Source: Eulemur rufifrons
Lineage: Eukaryota; Chordata; Mammalia; Primates; Lemuridae
Length of the DNA: 64,000 bases
Assembly (NCBI RefSeq): GCF_041146395.1
Contig: NC_090995.1
Location: 12,006,501 to 12,070,500, forward strand
Reading direction: 5' to 3'
Made by a program: the position numbers and the translations under genes. The notes under the pieces were generated by a model. It was not told the DNA's origin and searched no databases. It worked only from the letters and a program-made list of their open reading frames with translations. Shown in pieces: positions 1-12,990 of this stretch. Positions within the stretch are counted from its first letter, which is position 1; every line of letters starts with the position of its first letter.

Positions 1-771
1 ACCAAAGTCATTCTGATAGAACAATTACATTCCTTCTGGTCTACCGACACATGCGCAGTATTAAGATTGAGCCATATTTCTAATAAAGTTCAGCATTCAT
101 ATTCTTCCCAGGAAAGCTTATGACAGATAACAGCAATGAATTTAATGCCACGTGTCAACTCATTTTACAAAACCAAAGATACCGTCCTTTTTTAAAATCT
201 AGTTAAGGGCATGTCTAATCTCATCTTCTAGTCCAATTTCTGACAGGATCCATCAGTACTCAGTAAAAACTGACCCAAATTAACGCTTTCCGGCATGTGT
301 TAGCAGACCGCGAGCTCATTCATTAGTGCATAACATACAGCAGCATCACAAATAGATAGAAGTGTCACACTAGTGCTTCAGCCCGATCACTCTTGCACAC
401 TGCCCCAAGTTGCAATGCATGGTCCTATTCAGGAGTCTGGCATAGGTGGGAATACAACCAAAACAGACACTCCAACTGACATTCCCTGAAAGTCAGCCCC
501 GCTAGAGACATAGCTAAACAGCAATTACAGTGATTTAGGAATTTACATGTCAGTAACTCCTTTATCATGAGCCTGATCATAATGGAGAATCCGGGAGTGG
601 AGGAAGAGGGAGGAAGGATGACTCTAGGTCCATCTGTACGTCAAGGTAGGTGATCAATAGACCTTAATTCATGCTTTCTCGTGTCCCCCGGTGGACCTAT
701 CTGATGAACACCGAATACGAAGCCAGTTCAGCAGGGGAAGAACAGTGGTTTCAGAGGCTCTGCTGCAGCCT
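1..771. other. Intergenic sequence, no feature
   Basis: AT-rich unique-looking sequence. No open frame of note, no recognisable repeat and no CpG cluster were seen. Confidence 0.5.
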
Positions 772-930
772 GGTGCTTCTCAGACTTTAATGTGCACAGG
801 AATCACCTGCAACTTGGCTACAATGCAGACCTGATTCAGTAGGGATAGTTGGAGGCTGGGATTCTGCATTTCTAACAAGACCCCAGGGATACCAAGGCTG
901 CTGGGCCGCAGAACACACTCTGAGAAGTAA
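772..930 (+). repeat. MER5-type (hAT-Charlie) non-autonomous DNA element
   Basis: The stretch follows the MER5A/B layout: a 'cttctcagactttaatgtgca' type start, 'aatcacctg', 'ctgattcagtaggg', 'gcatttctaacaag', 'ctgctgggcc', and a terminal 'acactctgagaag' that is roughly the inverse of the start. It is diverged, as expected for an old eutherian element. Confidence 0.8.
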
Positions 931-2938
931 GACTATAGTTCCATGTTTATGTATCTCTCTTCTCACATTAAATTCAGGACTTACCCACCTTCCCTGCTAC
1001 CATGCATAACAGTGCCTTGCAAACCAAGTTCTCAATAATGTTCACGAAACTAATAGGCATGAGTAGTTACCGATGAGGAGGAAAATTATCTGACTACATG
1101 CCCCTGGATGCTTGAGGAAAGGCTAAGTATTTTTGAAATTCCATTTTCTATTTTTTTTTTTTTTAAAGAAACGTGCCTATATAACTGAAGCAACTCGAAA
1201 TAATCATTGAGAAGGACATTAGGAGCTTTGGGTAATACAAAAAGGAAATCATAGTTCCTGCTCTCTGAAGGCTTATAAGTTAGGGAGAAAAGGCGTTAGC
1301 TGTGCAATATAGAATCTAAATATCAATTTTAAAATAACGTATTATAAGATCAATGGCCAAATGATTGTTGTAGATGTTATGGAATAAAAGTTTAGATAAT
1401 GAAGTGGTAAATTACAGCTAGGGAAATCTGAATGAGTCTGGATAGATAGATCAGTGGATGATACAACCTTTTTGCCAAGAGCCACAAGGCGTTCTCGTCA
1501 TGCACAGACGAATGCAGATAGACAGAATTTAATGTATCTTTATTTCATTAGCTTGACCTGTGCTGCAATAGGCCCATTTATCCTATGGCACAGCTCCTAG
1601 CATAGTTTATGCCCCCTGTAAAAATAAGATACTATAATGTTCTACTGTAACTATTATGCTTCCATTTTTGTTTCAAAAATTCCCCTGGTAATAAGAAAAC
1701 AGACAGGTTTATTTATCCCACAGGGCTTTTAAATTCAGTCGACACCATCTTGTATTGCCCTTAAAATTAATCACATCCCAGAGTGCCTCCAAATGAACTT
1801 TAGCAAATAATGCAACTGTGATACAATTAACATGTAAGATTTACAATACATTCAAGGCTTCTAGGTCCCCCATCTCAGCACTTCTCTCCTAAATGGGATT
1901 GCACATAGCTGCTAAGAGCAAAGGTGAGTTGCTCTTCAAGGAATGTCAGCCTTACGGAAAGGAAACAGATACGTGATTTTTTGTCTTCTGGGACCACGGT
2001 AACAATATCTAAGCAGATGGTAAAGCTGCAGTTAGATTTGCAGTAATGGTTTGGGGTAGGACACACAGGTTATCTAGCAGAATCAAATTTTTTCTTACTG
2101 GTGGCTTCATAGCAGGAAGATGGAATCATTTTAAATGAAAATAAAGACGTAGTTCATATTAATCAAAATCACTGCTGCCCAAAATTCTAAGATGCCAGGA
2201 CTAGCCAAAGGAAAAAGCCAAAGGAAAACCCACCCTCACTTTTCAGTGGGCCTTCCCATCCCCATGTCAATCTCTCCTGCCCCCCACTGCAAGCACCTAA
2301 TGGCCTCCAACTCACTTCCTGTGCCACTGTGTTCCCTTAGAACAAGGTGTCCTGGGTCTTGCCTCACTTTGCCCAGTTGAGTTCACACCGTCAGGCCCTG
2401 CCAGTTTTCAGCGGCTTGCAAGCTTTATTGATGTCACCAAAACATCTATCAAAACAGTCTGGTTGACTAGGTTGAAATAGCAAGTTATGTTATGGGAAAA
2501 AACAAATTTATGCCATGGAAAATTATATTATAATGATGCAGCCAGCCACCAACAATGGCATAAAGCAAGGTGCAAAGAGAATTGGAAAGAACTGTAAAGA
2601 GAATTTCTCTTCTGCAACCAAGGGGGTATACTTCTGGCATCCTCTCAGAAATAAAAAGAGAATCTAGCTGGATGTCTGTAAGGTAGGCACTGTGCCCAAC
2701 ACTGAATTTTATTTGAACCATGAAATTGCATTTACCTTCAAATATAAATATTTCAGTGGCATCTAATTGATCTCATTTGATAAGAAATATCAGACTTTGA
2801 TGCCCATAGAAGGGAAATTTTGAATACCAAGCTAAGAAACATCAAAGAGTCAGAGCATTAATGAAAGACCAGGTGTTCATCAAGGGAGAGAAATACCATG
2901 AGAGACTGATCTACTGTTTGCTTTGAATCTTTACATTC
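931..2938. other. Intergenic AT-rich sequence
   Basis: No gene or confidently assigned repeat. It contains a poly-T run near 1152-1164. The short frames at 1875-2066, 2192-2380 and 2485-2721 have no recognisable domain and look like chance frames. Confidence 0.45.
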
Positions 2939-2999
2939 TTATTTTTCTCTTTTTTCCCTTTTCTCCTTCTCCTCCTCCACCTCCTCTCCTCCTTATTGT
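2939..2999. repeat. Polypyrimidine (CT-rich) tract
   Basis: About 60 bases are almost pure C/T on the plus strand, with repeated ctcctcc blocks. This is low-complexity sequence. Confidence 0.8.
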
Positions 3000-3290
3000 T
3001 TAAGATTCCTCATTCAGCCAGATCTCCCAACTTTTACCTGACCAGTTCCCTTCTGGGCTTCACACATGCCTAAGTGTACTAGCAGACTTGGGGGAAGGAA
3101 GTGGAGGAGGGAAATATAGAAATCTATTTGCATTCAGGACTGAGAAGCAAGCTCCTTGGAAAGAAATCTATCCAAAGAATATAAATGATTCGGCTCAACA
3201 ACAAAACCTTCGTCACAGGCAAAGAGAAACCCTAGTATTTCTCACAAGCCATCTGTCTTGACCCATTGACTCATATCTCGGTCCTAGCGA

Positions 3291-3321
<31 letters not shown>

Positions 3322-3326
3322 GTGTT
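3291..3326. repeat. (TG)n microsatellite, interrupted
   Basis: A run of TG dinucleotides is interrupted once by 'tata' and followed by 'tttatatatg'. It is probably polymorphic. Confidence 0.9.
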
Positions 3327-4968
3327 TATATATGATCTTTTCACTATAACCTCTAAAGTCAAGGCAGCAGCATTTTGGTATCATGTGACAAAAAAAAAAA
3401 AAAAACAAACAAACACCAGAGTAGGAGAGAGACACTCTTCCCACCTCTTCTGGGAGAAGTAAATGTGGCTAAGGCCCCACATAGCACGGTACTGCCCTAG
3501 AACACCCAAGGGCAGCATCAGCACTTGGTAGTGGTGCCCTGTAGCTGTGCCTAATTGTGGGCTGTGGGTACCAGAAGCAGGCAGCAAAATGCCTTTGCAT
3601 AGCCAGCAATAGTTAAAAATAAGATGCTCAGAAATGTATATTAACATATGAGCAGTAATGGAAATCACAAGATAGCAGGTAGTAAAAAAAAAAATCCTGC
3701 AGGTAGGAATAAAATAGCAGATGTAAAAAATATATAATTTACTGCAATTAATTTGCAATTAATTAAATTTTTACCCATAAAGCTTGGATAGCTCAGGAAA
3801 ATACAAGTTTCGTGTACATGCAGTTTACTCTCACTTAACAAAGTACTGAATTAGAATAAATTGATTCGTTGTCTCTTCCCAGATAGATCTGAATGGACCC
3901 TATGTGTATCTTTTTATTCATTATATAGTCAGTAAAATATAGTTTTCTCCATTGGCAGGTGTCTATGTTGGCATGTAAATGTGTTTGTAAATAAAAACTT
4001 CAAAATATAATTTCATATATAGAATTGATTGACTGTCAGCAATGAATTAAAAGCAGCATGTAACATACTATTATCTGCCCAATAGCTGTGATCTTTTATC
4101 TCTGAGCGTATTATCTATAACATATTCTCCTAGGTAGAACATAGAAGTTCTTTACAAAAGTACATTGAGGTCATGCTTTCTACACCTGCTAATTTGTTCC
4201 ATGATTTTACCTAAGTATCTAATCAATTCCTTCTTCGAAAATGGAAATTTCCACGGCCACCTTGGGCTATCATTTCCACACCTGAATTGCACTTTTCTTA
4301 ATAACATTCTTTTAAACGTCAGTCCCTTCTTTGCTCTATTTCATGCCCTCTTGCTTTTGAACTGTTATATCCTTGAAGAGTTTCCTTTCATACACCTTTT
4401 CTGTGCTCCAAACTCTATCTGCATCAGTCATGTTCACCTTTCATTTCCTCTCAAGAGTAAGTACTGACCTTATTTTTTCAGTCTCCACGAGGAGCTGTGA
4501 CCTTAAGATCTTTTATGATCACGGCTGTCTTTATTGACACTTCATTTCCATTCCTGTCACGCAAGGTTCAGGATCATGCACAGAGTTCCAAGTGGATTGG
4601 CCTCCCAGCCCTCGAAGTGCTTTTATGATGATACGTACCGGCTACCCCTTAGCTTCCCTGATTATTACGATGCTGCTGATATCTTTTTGTTTCATCTCAC
4701 CTGTAAATTCTGTTGCTAATACTACCTGAAGAATTATCATTTTCTTACAGATTTTTTCCAGACTTTGGCCCAATTCTTTTCGCCACTTTTTTTTTTTTAC
4801 ATGGTTTCTAATATAACATATAACAAATGCAATGACAAATACACTTTCTTTAGTTAAAAAAAAAAAATCAATACAATAATTATGCTCCTAAAGTATGTCG
4901 TTTGCCTAATTAAGTCAATTGACGTAAGTATTTTTCTCACCAAAGTAACACTTAATGGTTCTCTGTAT
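3327..4968. other. Intergenic AT-rich sequence
   Basis: Contains an A-rich run near 3388-3407 and no clear repeat family. The frames at 3381-3758 (minus), 4165-4467 and 4534-4719 (plus) are low-complexity or hydrophobic by composition, and I see no domain in them. Confidence 0.4.
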
Positions 4969-5299
4969 CTGTGGTCCCAAACCTGGGCTGCAGCCCGATA
5001 CTTGTCTGTGGCGTGTTAGGAACCAGGCTGTGCATCACCACCTGAGCCCCCATTGCCGCTACCCCACCCTCTGGCCCAGTGGAAAAATTGTCTTCCATGG
5101 AATTAGCAAGCAGGCTGCACAGCAGGAGGTGAGAGGCGGGAGAGCCAGCTAAGCTTCATCTCTATTATCTGTGTTTACAGCCACTCCCCATCGCTCGCAT
5201 CACGGCCTGAGCTCCGCCTCCCTCTCCCCCTCCCCCATCCATGCAAAAATTGTCTTCCATGAAACTGGTCCGTGGTGCCAAAAAGGCTGGGGACCGCTG
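4969..5299 (-). mobile_element. hAT-type non-autonomous DNA transposon with 8-bp target duplication
   Basis: The ends form short inverted repeats ('tgtggtcccaaacc' at the left, 'ggctggggaccgctg' at the right). They are flanked by ctctgtat (4961-4968) and ctctatat (5300-5307), a 7/8 match, which is the 8-bp duplication expected of hAT elements. The interior contains the 'gtgttaggaaccaggctg', 'gcacagcaggaggtgag' and 'cctgagctccgcctcc' blocks shared in reverse orientation with the element at 55709-56239. The segment 'aaaaattgtcttccatg' occurs twice (about 5085 and 5245), so this copy has an internal rearrangement. Strand is given relative to the 55.7-kb copy. Confidence 0.75.
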
Positions 5300-6125
5300 C
5301 TCTATATATTTGTCACAAATGAAAAGAGAGCTAGGTAAAAGGGAATGAACGGAAAGAGTAGCACAGAATTTTCTCTGCTACTGGAAGACGAACCCCCCAA
5401 AAAACTACATTACTGATTACGGACTAGCAGAGTCAACTCTATATGAAGAGCATATTGTGTGGATTTTTTCTGGAAGTATTTTGTGGCCTGAAAATGTTCA
5501 TCTAGCCTACAAAACTACAAAATTTGCAGCTGAGCAATAACCTAAAACCTCAGAGAATCTATACTTTATTGTCAACTTTGGCTTCTGATTCTTTGATTGG
5601 CTTCCTTTTGGTTTGTTTTTATTTTACAGTTCTGAGAATTAGGTAATGAACAATACCCAAGCACAAATCAAGGCCACCACCAAGTCGTTTACACAGCTGA
5701 AAAGAGAAGTCATAGCAGCCACGTATGTGCTGCAGATGATTCTTTCCCTTATTATCTCAGCACTGCCAACGTTGCTTTCCCCGTTTTACGGTCCAAGAAA
5801 AATGACAATTACTGAACTCTGAAGTGTGTCACCTTCTTTCTCCTTCCTCACCAACTACCCTGAAACTAACATGCTCAAAATTATTTATCGTGCCCATATC
5901 TTACCTGCAGTGTCCGAAGCAGAGGGAAAAAAAAAATTCCCTGGGCACTGTCCTAAAAACACAGCAATAGGCCACTAGTATAGGTAAAACAAGAGCAAGT
6001 TGGCAAAACTCAAAACAAATAGCCCATCTCCCTGCTTTCTTTCTTTTATAATGGATTTACCTTTTCCTCTTATTCTTCCCACCCCCAACCACGCTTACCT
6101 AAGTCAGTTCCTACAGAGATATACC
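5300..6125. other. Intergenic sequence, possible MIR trace
   Basis: No gene. Bases 5735-5840 weakly resemble the minus-strand MIR core ('ttatctcagcac...ccgttttacgg'), too diverged to call firmly. Confidence 0.4.
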
Positions 6126-6276
6126 TCTTTGCAATGGAATCCACTTCTGTCATTCTGGTGAACTTTCTCAAGAATTGTAGAAGAGAGGGCATGCCTTCTT
6201 CATATTCAGAACCTCAGCATGTAGCAAAATGCTTGCCACATAACAGGCACTCAAAAATGTTAAATGCATGAAATAT
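6126..6276 (+). repeat. L2 LINE 3' end
   Basis: The 'agagggcatgccttcttc...cagcatgtagcaaaatgcttgccacataacaggcactcaaaaatgtt' pattern is spread over this stretch and ends with 'aaatgcatgaa'. It follows the 3' tail of L2 in sense orientation. Confidence 0.7.
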
Positions 6277-6290
6277 AAGGGAAGCATGCT

Positions 6291-6622
6291 TGCTATGGTC
6301 TGAAGGTCTCCCCCAAAATTCTTATGTTAAAATCCTAATGCCCGAGGTGATCATATTAGGAGATGGGGCCTTTGGGGATATGATTAGGCCATGAGCCCTC
6401 ATAAAATAGGCCCAAGGGAACTTATTCATCTCTTTCCACCATGTGAGGACACAAATATGCACCATCTGTAAACCAGGAAACAGGCCCTCACCCAATACCA
6501 AATCCCCCAGTTCCTTAATCTTGGACTTCCCGGCCTCCAGAAGTATGAGAAATAAATTTCTGTTGTTTATAAGCTACCCAGTTGATGGTATTTTGCTACA
6601 GCAGCCTAAATGAACTAAGATA
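6291..6622 (+). mobile_element. MLT1-type LTR (ERVL-MaLR)
   Basis: Starts 'tgctatggtctga' and contains the MLT1 landmarks in order: 'ccaaaattcttatgtt', 'gatggggcctttgggg', 'ccatgtgaggacaca', 'cttggacttcccggcctcc', 'agaaataaatttctgttgttt' (polyadenylation signal region), and ends 'gaactaagata'. The length of about 330 bp is near that of older MLT1 LTRs. It appears to be a solo LTR. Confidence 0.88.
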
Positions 6623-6811
6623 ATATTACAGTCCACTTCTAAATCATGCTTACATTTGACATCTTACTGGCAAGTTATTGTAATATTATGCCAAATCATT
6701 TTATATGACTTCTCATTGCTCTCCACAGGGTAGATGATCATGTTTTAATCATTAAGACTTCTTTCACCTGTGCATACTACAGAGTCGCATGAACTGATGT
6801 TGGTGTGAATA

Positions 6812-7035
6812 ACACAGTGGTTAAGAGTGCTAACGCTGGAGTCAAACTGTCTGGATTCCAATCCCTGCTCCACCGCTGACCAGCTGTTGACCTTAGGCAA
6901 CTTAATTAATTATTCTATGTCTCCATTAATTCATGTGTGATAACCACCACCTACTTCGTTGTTTTATGAGTATCAAATGAGATAATATTTATAAGCCATT
7001 TTAAATAGCACCTGACACATGATAAGGATTATGTA
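6812..7035 (+). repeat. MIR SINE
   Basis: Sense-strand MIR: 'cacagtggttaagagtgc', 'tggagtcaaactgtctgg', 'tccctgctccaccgc', 'accttaggcaactta', then the 3' portion 'gagtatcaaatgagataat' and 'agcacctgacacatgataa'. Near full length. Confidence 0.88.
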
Positions 7036-7063
7036 AATGTTAGTTTTTAAAAAGTTGTCTTCT

Positions 7064-7249
7064 AGCTGGGCATGGTGGTGCACGCCTGTAGTTCCAGCTA
7101 CTCAGGAGGCTGAGGCAGGAGGATGGCTGGAGCCCAAGAGTTTGAGAGTACAGCCGACTGTGATCGTGTCTATGAGTAGCTACTGCACTCAAGCCGGGGC
7201 AACACAGTGAGACCCTGTCTCTAAAAAATTTTTGTTAATAAAAATAAAT
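7064..7249 (+). mobile_element. Alu-related monomer with target-site duplication
   Basis: Begins 'gctgggcatggtggtgcacg' and ends with an A/T-rich tail after 'gagaccctgtctct'. It is a single arm of about 185 bp rather than a dimer. The flanking duplication aaaagttgtcttct is at 7050-7063 and again at 7250-7263, an exact match that fixes both ends. Confidence 0.88.
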
Positions 7250-7317
7250 AAAAGTTGTCTTCTGAGATGTTATTTCACTTAGCATAATGTCCTCCAAGGG
7301 AAAAGAAGCATGTTTTG

Positions 7318-7560
7318 GGTCACTAAATCTATGAAAGGATGGTCCACCTCACTGGTAGTCAGATAAATGCAAATTAGAACACACTGAGATACCATCACGT
7401 ATCTACAAGATTGTCAAAAATAATAGAAGCCAAACAATATCAAGTGTTGGTGAGGATGTTAAGCAAAGAAAATTCTCATACGTTGGAAAATGGTAGAGTC
7501 CATTTGGCATTAGTCAGGAAAGTGACAATGCACACATACCCTGACTGAAGGGAAAACTGA
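7318..7560 (+). repeat. Old L1 LINE fragment (ORF2 3' region)
   Basis: The order 'tagtcagataaatgcaaatta', 'gagataccatcacgt', 'caagtgttggtgaggatg', 'aaaattctcatacgttgg' matches the region near the end of L1 ORF2 in sense orientation. It is broken and non-coding. Confidence 0.8.
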
Positions 7561-8119
7561 ATTTTAGAAATCTTAATCTAGTCAAGAGAAGGTAGGAAAA
7601 GAGAAAACAACCATATAAAAAGGACAAATAAAAACTATAAAATAAGATGGAAGAATTAAAGTCAACAATGCCCTAAATTACATTACACAAAACATTGAAA
7701 TTTAAATGTTTACATTTATCAATAAGGAAAGATTATCATGTTGGATTTGTTGAAGTAGTCAGCTATGTGCTCTTTAAAAGACACGCAATGATTAATATAA
7801 AGATATAAAATATATTACTATCAGACAAAAGTCAATTGTAAGGCAAAAAGAATTATCAGCATTTACTACAAAATGATTAAAAAAATTTTATTTAAAAGGA
7901 ACACTTAACGTTTCCAAATGTGTGTCCTCCGAATAATATAGTTCCTATGGCAAAGAAGCCAGCTATTCATCAAACCAAGAGCCGCAGTGGACAATATTTT
8001 CCAGTCCAGCTTCCCCTTGGTTAGGTGAGGCCATTTGACTAGATCTCACCAACGGATGTGAGTGAAAGTTTTGTGCTTAATTTCCACATCCAGGGGACTG
8101 CCCTCTACACATATAATCG
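7561..8119. other. Intergenic AT-rich sequence
   Basis: A-rich sequence, possibly more degraded L1, with no gene seen. Confidence 0.4.
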
Positions 8120-8300
8120 TTTACTTAGCCATTCACATTTATTCAATGCCGACTATGATTATTAGAGATACTGCGGTATCACAACACAGTCCCAGCCCTC
8201 AAAGAGTTCTATGATTCTGGGGAGACAGAGCAACGGGCAAGCACAGTGCAACAATAATTGCTATGATACATTGGAAGCGTGGACAAGGCACTATGGAAAC
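8120..8300 (-). repeat. L2 LINE 3' end, antisense
   Basis: Antisense L2 pattern: 'ttattcaatgccgactatg', 'agagatactgcggta', 'acagtcccagccctcaaagag', 'ggggagacagagcaa', and 'aggcactatggaa'. Confidence 0.75.
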
Positions 8301-10013
8301 CAAGAGAAAGAAGCGCTAAGTCTCCCTAGGGAAAGTAGGCTTGGCTTCCCATCACATCAGAGGAACTGACGTTTGAGCTCATTAATGAAAACATGAAAAA
8401 TGAAGAGATGGAGACACCAACACGTTTGAAAGCATGAGGGTCTATGGGTGGTTTGGAAAAAAGCGAGTAATTCGGTACGACCAGAGCACATGGTCAGGAG
8501 AGGAGGACCTGACCTAGGGCCGTGGCAAAGAGAAGACAGAAAAGAGACTGATCCAGCAGAACTGATGCAGCAAACAAAAGTGACTGGCTCATTGTGAACT
8601 AAAGAAGAAGACAGCAATGTAGGAGTACTCACAGGTAGATTGTAGGGGCATTGTCTGAACAGGGGACTAGCAAAGTGGGCTATGGAGCAGTTGTGTTTGA
8701 ATCTGTGGGTCTTCTGTGTATACTGGGTTGCTGAAGCAGTGGGCGTACGGAAGTTTAACCGGAGAACGTCTCGTTTTACCCTAGATGCTTAGCAACCTGG
8801 GGCCAGGTACCAGGAGAATGGAGGGTCTGTGTCGTGGGGTGATCAAAATTCACATTATTTGTAAAATGTCTCCTCCGTAAACTAGGAAGCAGTCTGGGGT
8901 GGTGAAGCGCGCTCCATCTTTGCTACCAGATTCTCTCGGGGCATGTAAATCTTTTCCAACAGAAGAACAATCTGGGCCAAGGAAAAGGAAAGAAAAATTC
9001 CATTTTGCGTTTGAATTATTTTCACTGAAGACCCAGTAGAGCAGAACTGTCTGTTATATGCAAAATATTGAGCTGTGCTTGGGCTCAATCCTTTCTGGAA
9101 GCTTCCAAAGCAAACCTGGGAGATGTCCAAGTCATGATCCTCCCGCTTCTCGGTCCCTCTCGTGGCCCACATTCTTGTCTATGGCCTACAAGTGCCAGAA
9201 CTATTTTGCATTAGGGAGAACAAGAAGAACCAGCCTGTCCAGGTGCTTAAGCTACAGCTCTGCCACCAGAGCAAGCTTGGGTTAGCACAGCAGAAATTGC
9301 TGGGATCCATGCATCTGTATATACGATGAATCAATTCTGGCCTGACGGTTTCTTCCTTTAGCAAAAGAATTAGATTTATTACGAGAACCGAAACTGTTAA
9401 ATCTGCATGTTAAATAATTCATGGTGGTAGGTTTTTTGCATTCCCAAGGCTATTTTTTTAGCAGGAGAGAGGATAAGGTATTGTGTTCCTTGATATACTA
9501 AAAACCACTAATGAAGATGGGGAAAGAAACACTTTGTACGATCTCCTATGGGATCGAATATCCTGATAAACTACTTAGGTATTCGTTGATAGGCAAAGAA
9601 AATCATGATTACATAGATATTAGCTATGTGATACTTATCAAGTATATTTGAAGACAAAATAAAATATAGTTGCGAAATATTGATGTGCCCAGGCAATGAG
9701 ACTTAGTGATACACGAAGGCTCATTTGCCAACCAGCCCGGTTAGTTGAAATTCCCCACTTAGAGGCCCGAATTTAGGCACGTAAGTACTGTTTTCAGGAG
9801 TCGGTTGTGATGGATGTTCTCATTTGCCCCTGAAGGTTCACGCTCCAGTTTCTCTGCCCTGTTCTGCGCCTGCGGAGCTGGTCTCTGGGCACCACACTCC
9901 CAGGCTCCCCTGCCCTCTGGCTGCTGGCTGAGATCTCCGCAATGCGGAGAAAGATCAGGAAACCAGACAGGCAGGAGAAGGAAAGTCAAGTGGGAATATT
10001 TACTCCTCACCAT
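8301..10013. other. Intergenic sequence, short frames only
   Basis: The frames at 8357-8632 (minus), 8882-9172 (minus) and 9058-9285 (plus) overlap one another on opposite strands and show no domain. No confident repeat was seen. Confidence 0.4.
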
Positions 10014-10066
10014 TCCCCCCCCCCACACACACACACAAACACACACACACTCACACACACACACTC
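10014..10066. repeat. (CA)n microsatellite
   Basis: A C run is followed by interrupted CA dinucleotides. It produces the spurious His/Thr-rich frames that cross it. Confidence 0.9.
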
Positions 10067-12304
10067 CTCACCACCAGCAGCGGGAGCAGGCAGGAGGCTC
10101 AGGTGTGTAGTAACCTCATTCTGCTACTCATACCCACAGCTCCTTACGGGAGGCCCCTACTCCAGGGCAAGGAGAGGTAATAGTTTCCCACTGTGCGAAG
10201 TCTCGGGGTGGTTCCCTACCACTTGTTGATGTCCCTGGGCTCTTCCTATAGGGCCCTCACTAAATAGTCCCTTCACCAAATTCTCTCCAGTTACCCAGCT
10301 GAGCGTGCCTTCTGTTTCCTGCTCCAATCTTGACCAACACAACCTCTATGAAAATGCATTTTATATATCTAAGAGAGGAGGAACAGAATGGAAAAAAAGG
10401 CGAGCTACTTCTCCCATTAAATCCTAATCCCTTATTAATAAATGGAAATGGGTTTGTTTCTGGAGTGGCTGGTATCCAGTGCGAACGCAAAGTGCTGGCT
10501 CCAAAAGTATGAGACATAGGATAGGCACGTTTTGACGCATGTGCAAGTGACAATGAGCTTGGTGAGCACCCACGGTGGGGCAGTTGGGGACAGCAGGAAC
10601 AGCAGCAGCTGCGAGGAGGGACTTTCCAAAAGAGAAGGAAGAAAGTAGAGAACCATCTATCTTGACTCTCAGAGGACACCAGAGAAAGGAATTAAATTGC
10701 CACTTTGCAGTTTTGCCCGTGGCCGGCTTTACTTACTCTTACTGGCCCTTAATGTTTTATCTCAAAATCCAATGACTTCCATAAAAAAAAAAAAAAAACT
10801 ATTGTTTTCTTATTCTTTTTAAATTTTTTCTTAAAAAAGAGCTTATGCCTGATTTATATTTTATGTATTTCCTAAGTAAATACCCAAACAAAACTCATTT
10901 TCTCCTAGTGAGAGCTTCCAAGCTTACTATACCTGCACATAAAAATAAGCTAGTATGCAGGTAAACATTTGCTACTACACTTCTAGGTGGTAACAATTTT
11001 GCCTTTCAACTTGCAACTTACGCCACCTAGTGGCACAATTTGGTCTTACAACTTGATGACACCAGTGAGGAAGGATGATTTCAGCTCCAAAAAAGACAAT
11101 TTGAACTTCTTAGTTTCCTATTTAAATCAATTGTTCTAAGGAAATTTCTCATATTAGTCTATCATCTGGTAAAAGTCCTCCACAGAATGGTACTGTATGA
11201 AGGTTTCTTTTTTAAATAACTAAAGCTAATTAAATAAATATTAAAACATAAACATTTTGTCTTAGGACTTTGTCAGCCTCCTTTCTTCCCTTAAGGTAAG
11301 GGCCATCCAAGTAAATTGAAAGCAAACTTATTTGAAAATTAGCATTAGGAATTGCTTTGACTTATTGCTATCACAGTTTTCTTAAAATAGTCAAGAAACC
11401 TACAAGTTTCTAAACTGTTATCATCCCCTTGTCATGTCATATACTGCAAAAACATTTTTTAACCTTATTCTTTAATTCAGAGAGAGAGTGAATGCAATAG
11501 CCCACTTTTTATTTTCTCATGCATAACATTGTTCAAATCCAACATATATATTTACTTTGTGCAAGGTGCTATTCTAGGTGTTGAATTAATTGGAGGAAAA
11601 AAACAGACAAAATTCCTGCCCTCACTTGTTAATTATATTCCTGAATATTCATAGAATTATAGATGTGTATAGTTGGGAAGATAATTTAGAGATTAGCTAA
11701 TTCAACCCAATTGTTTCATTTGTAATTTATCTATCATACAAAGAGAAAAACACAAATGCAACTGGTAAGAACAAAAGTACTCCAAAGCCTATCTTTAAGC
11801 ATTCGCAATACTTTGGATTTTAGCAAAGCTGTGTTTCCAGTGAGAGCCGGTTCTTGTTATATACACACACAGCAAAAAAAAAAAAAAGAAAAGAAAAAAA
11901 CCTGAGTGTAGATCCCAAGCCACTTCTTTTTCAATTCCCGTCTCCTCCCTGTACTGGTCCCATCTATACTGGACCCCTGGCTGCCACCATTCTATGTTCT
12001 TCCCAGGAAATCTATTTGCTTTCCTAGTCTGTCCCCAATACTAGGGCCCTGTGCTAAAACCCAACTTGCTTCACTAGGACCCTGATTCCTTTTTCTGATT
12101 CACACTCAGTCCTCCTTCAGCTGCAGGGGGAACGCTTTATACTTCTTAGGAGGGTTTCCTGATCAGACTGGAAAGAAGTCCTGGAAGTCCACCTGAATTG
12201 GACTAACAGCTGCCTACTCAGCTACTGAATTAATTTGGAGATTCTGGCAGTGACACTTTACAAAACACGCATGAATGTGACATTCCCTTTGGACATTGTG
12301 CTCT
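10067..12304. other. Intergenic AT-rich sequence
   Basis: No gene or confident repeat. Contains poly-A runs near 10783-10798 and 11874-11886. The 139-codon minus frame at 10260-10679 has no recognisable domain and is covered by shorter overlapping frames on both strands. Confidence 0.4.
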
Positions 12305-12405
12305 TGGTTTTAATGACTACCTTATTCCAAATACAATCACATTGTCTGATAGTCTCTTCAACATACAAATTTTAGGGAGACATAATTCAGTCCCTAGCGG
12401 TCCAA
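12305..12405 (-). repeat. MLT1-type LTR remnant, antisense
   Basis: The pattern 'accttattccaaatacaatcacatt', then 'cttcaacatacaaattttaggg', then 'acataattcagtccctag' is the 5' end of an MLT1 LTR read in reverse complement. Only the terminal part is clear. Confidence 0.65.
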
Positions 12406-12884
12406 TTGATTGATATATAAAATTCACAGATGTGTACATGCGCAGCACTCTATATGTATGGTGCAGACGGACTGTAATTCCTAGAGCTGAGGTTTTAAAT
12501 TTGCTGATGCAAACTCCAACAGAATTTATTATGCACTCACAGATGCACTAATCCGTGACAGTCATTTTAATGTAATAAAAAGTTGAAAGTGCACCTGCTT
12601 GACTTTTACAAAATGAAGTTCAGGTCAGCTGCAACAGGAGACAGGAAGAGCATAGGTACATGACCTAGTAAGCAAAAAACTTCATTTTATTCAATAATTT
12701 TTTTATCATTTTCTGTATGGACTTCTACCTCTCTTTCATGAAAATGGCTAATCTTTTCAATAAAACCGTAAAAATAATTAGAAGGCGTGCTTATTTCACA
12801 GTTATATTGTGAGCTTTCTCTGGCTGAGCCAATAGATTTTCAATAAACAACAAAATGAGCAGCGTATGAAGAAAAGGAAATCTA

Positions 12885-12990
12885 CTAGGCTTGACTCTAC
12901 AGTTCTTGAGAGCAAGGATGACTCTCTTCACCATGGTTACATTTCCACGTCTAGCACTATGCCTGCTATTAGGTAATAAGCATTATTTAT
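12885..12990 (+). repeat. L2 LINE 3' end
   Basis: 'gttcttgagagcaaggatg' followed by 'tctagcactatgcctgctatt' is the typical L2 3' tail in sense. Confidence 0.6.

Noticed and set aside
10260..10679. 139-codon minus-strand frame
   Set aside because: No domain, competing frames on both strands, and no promoter or splice signals.
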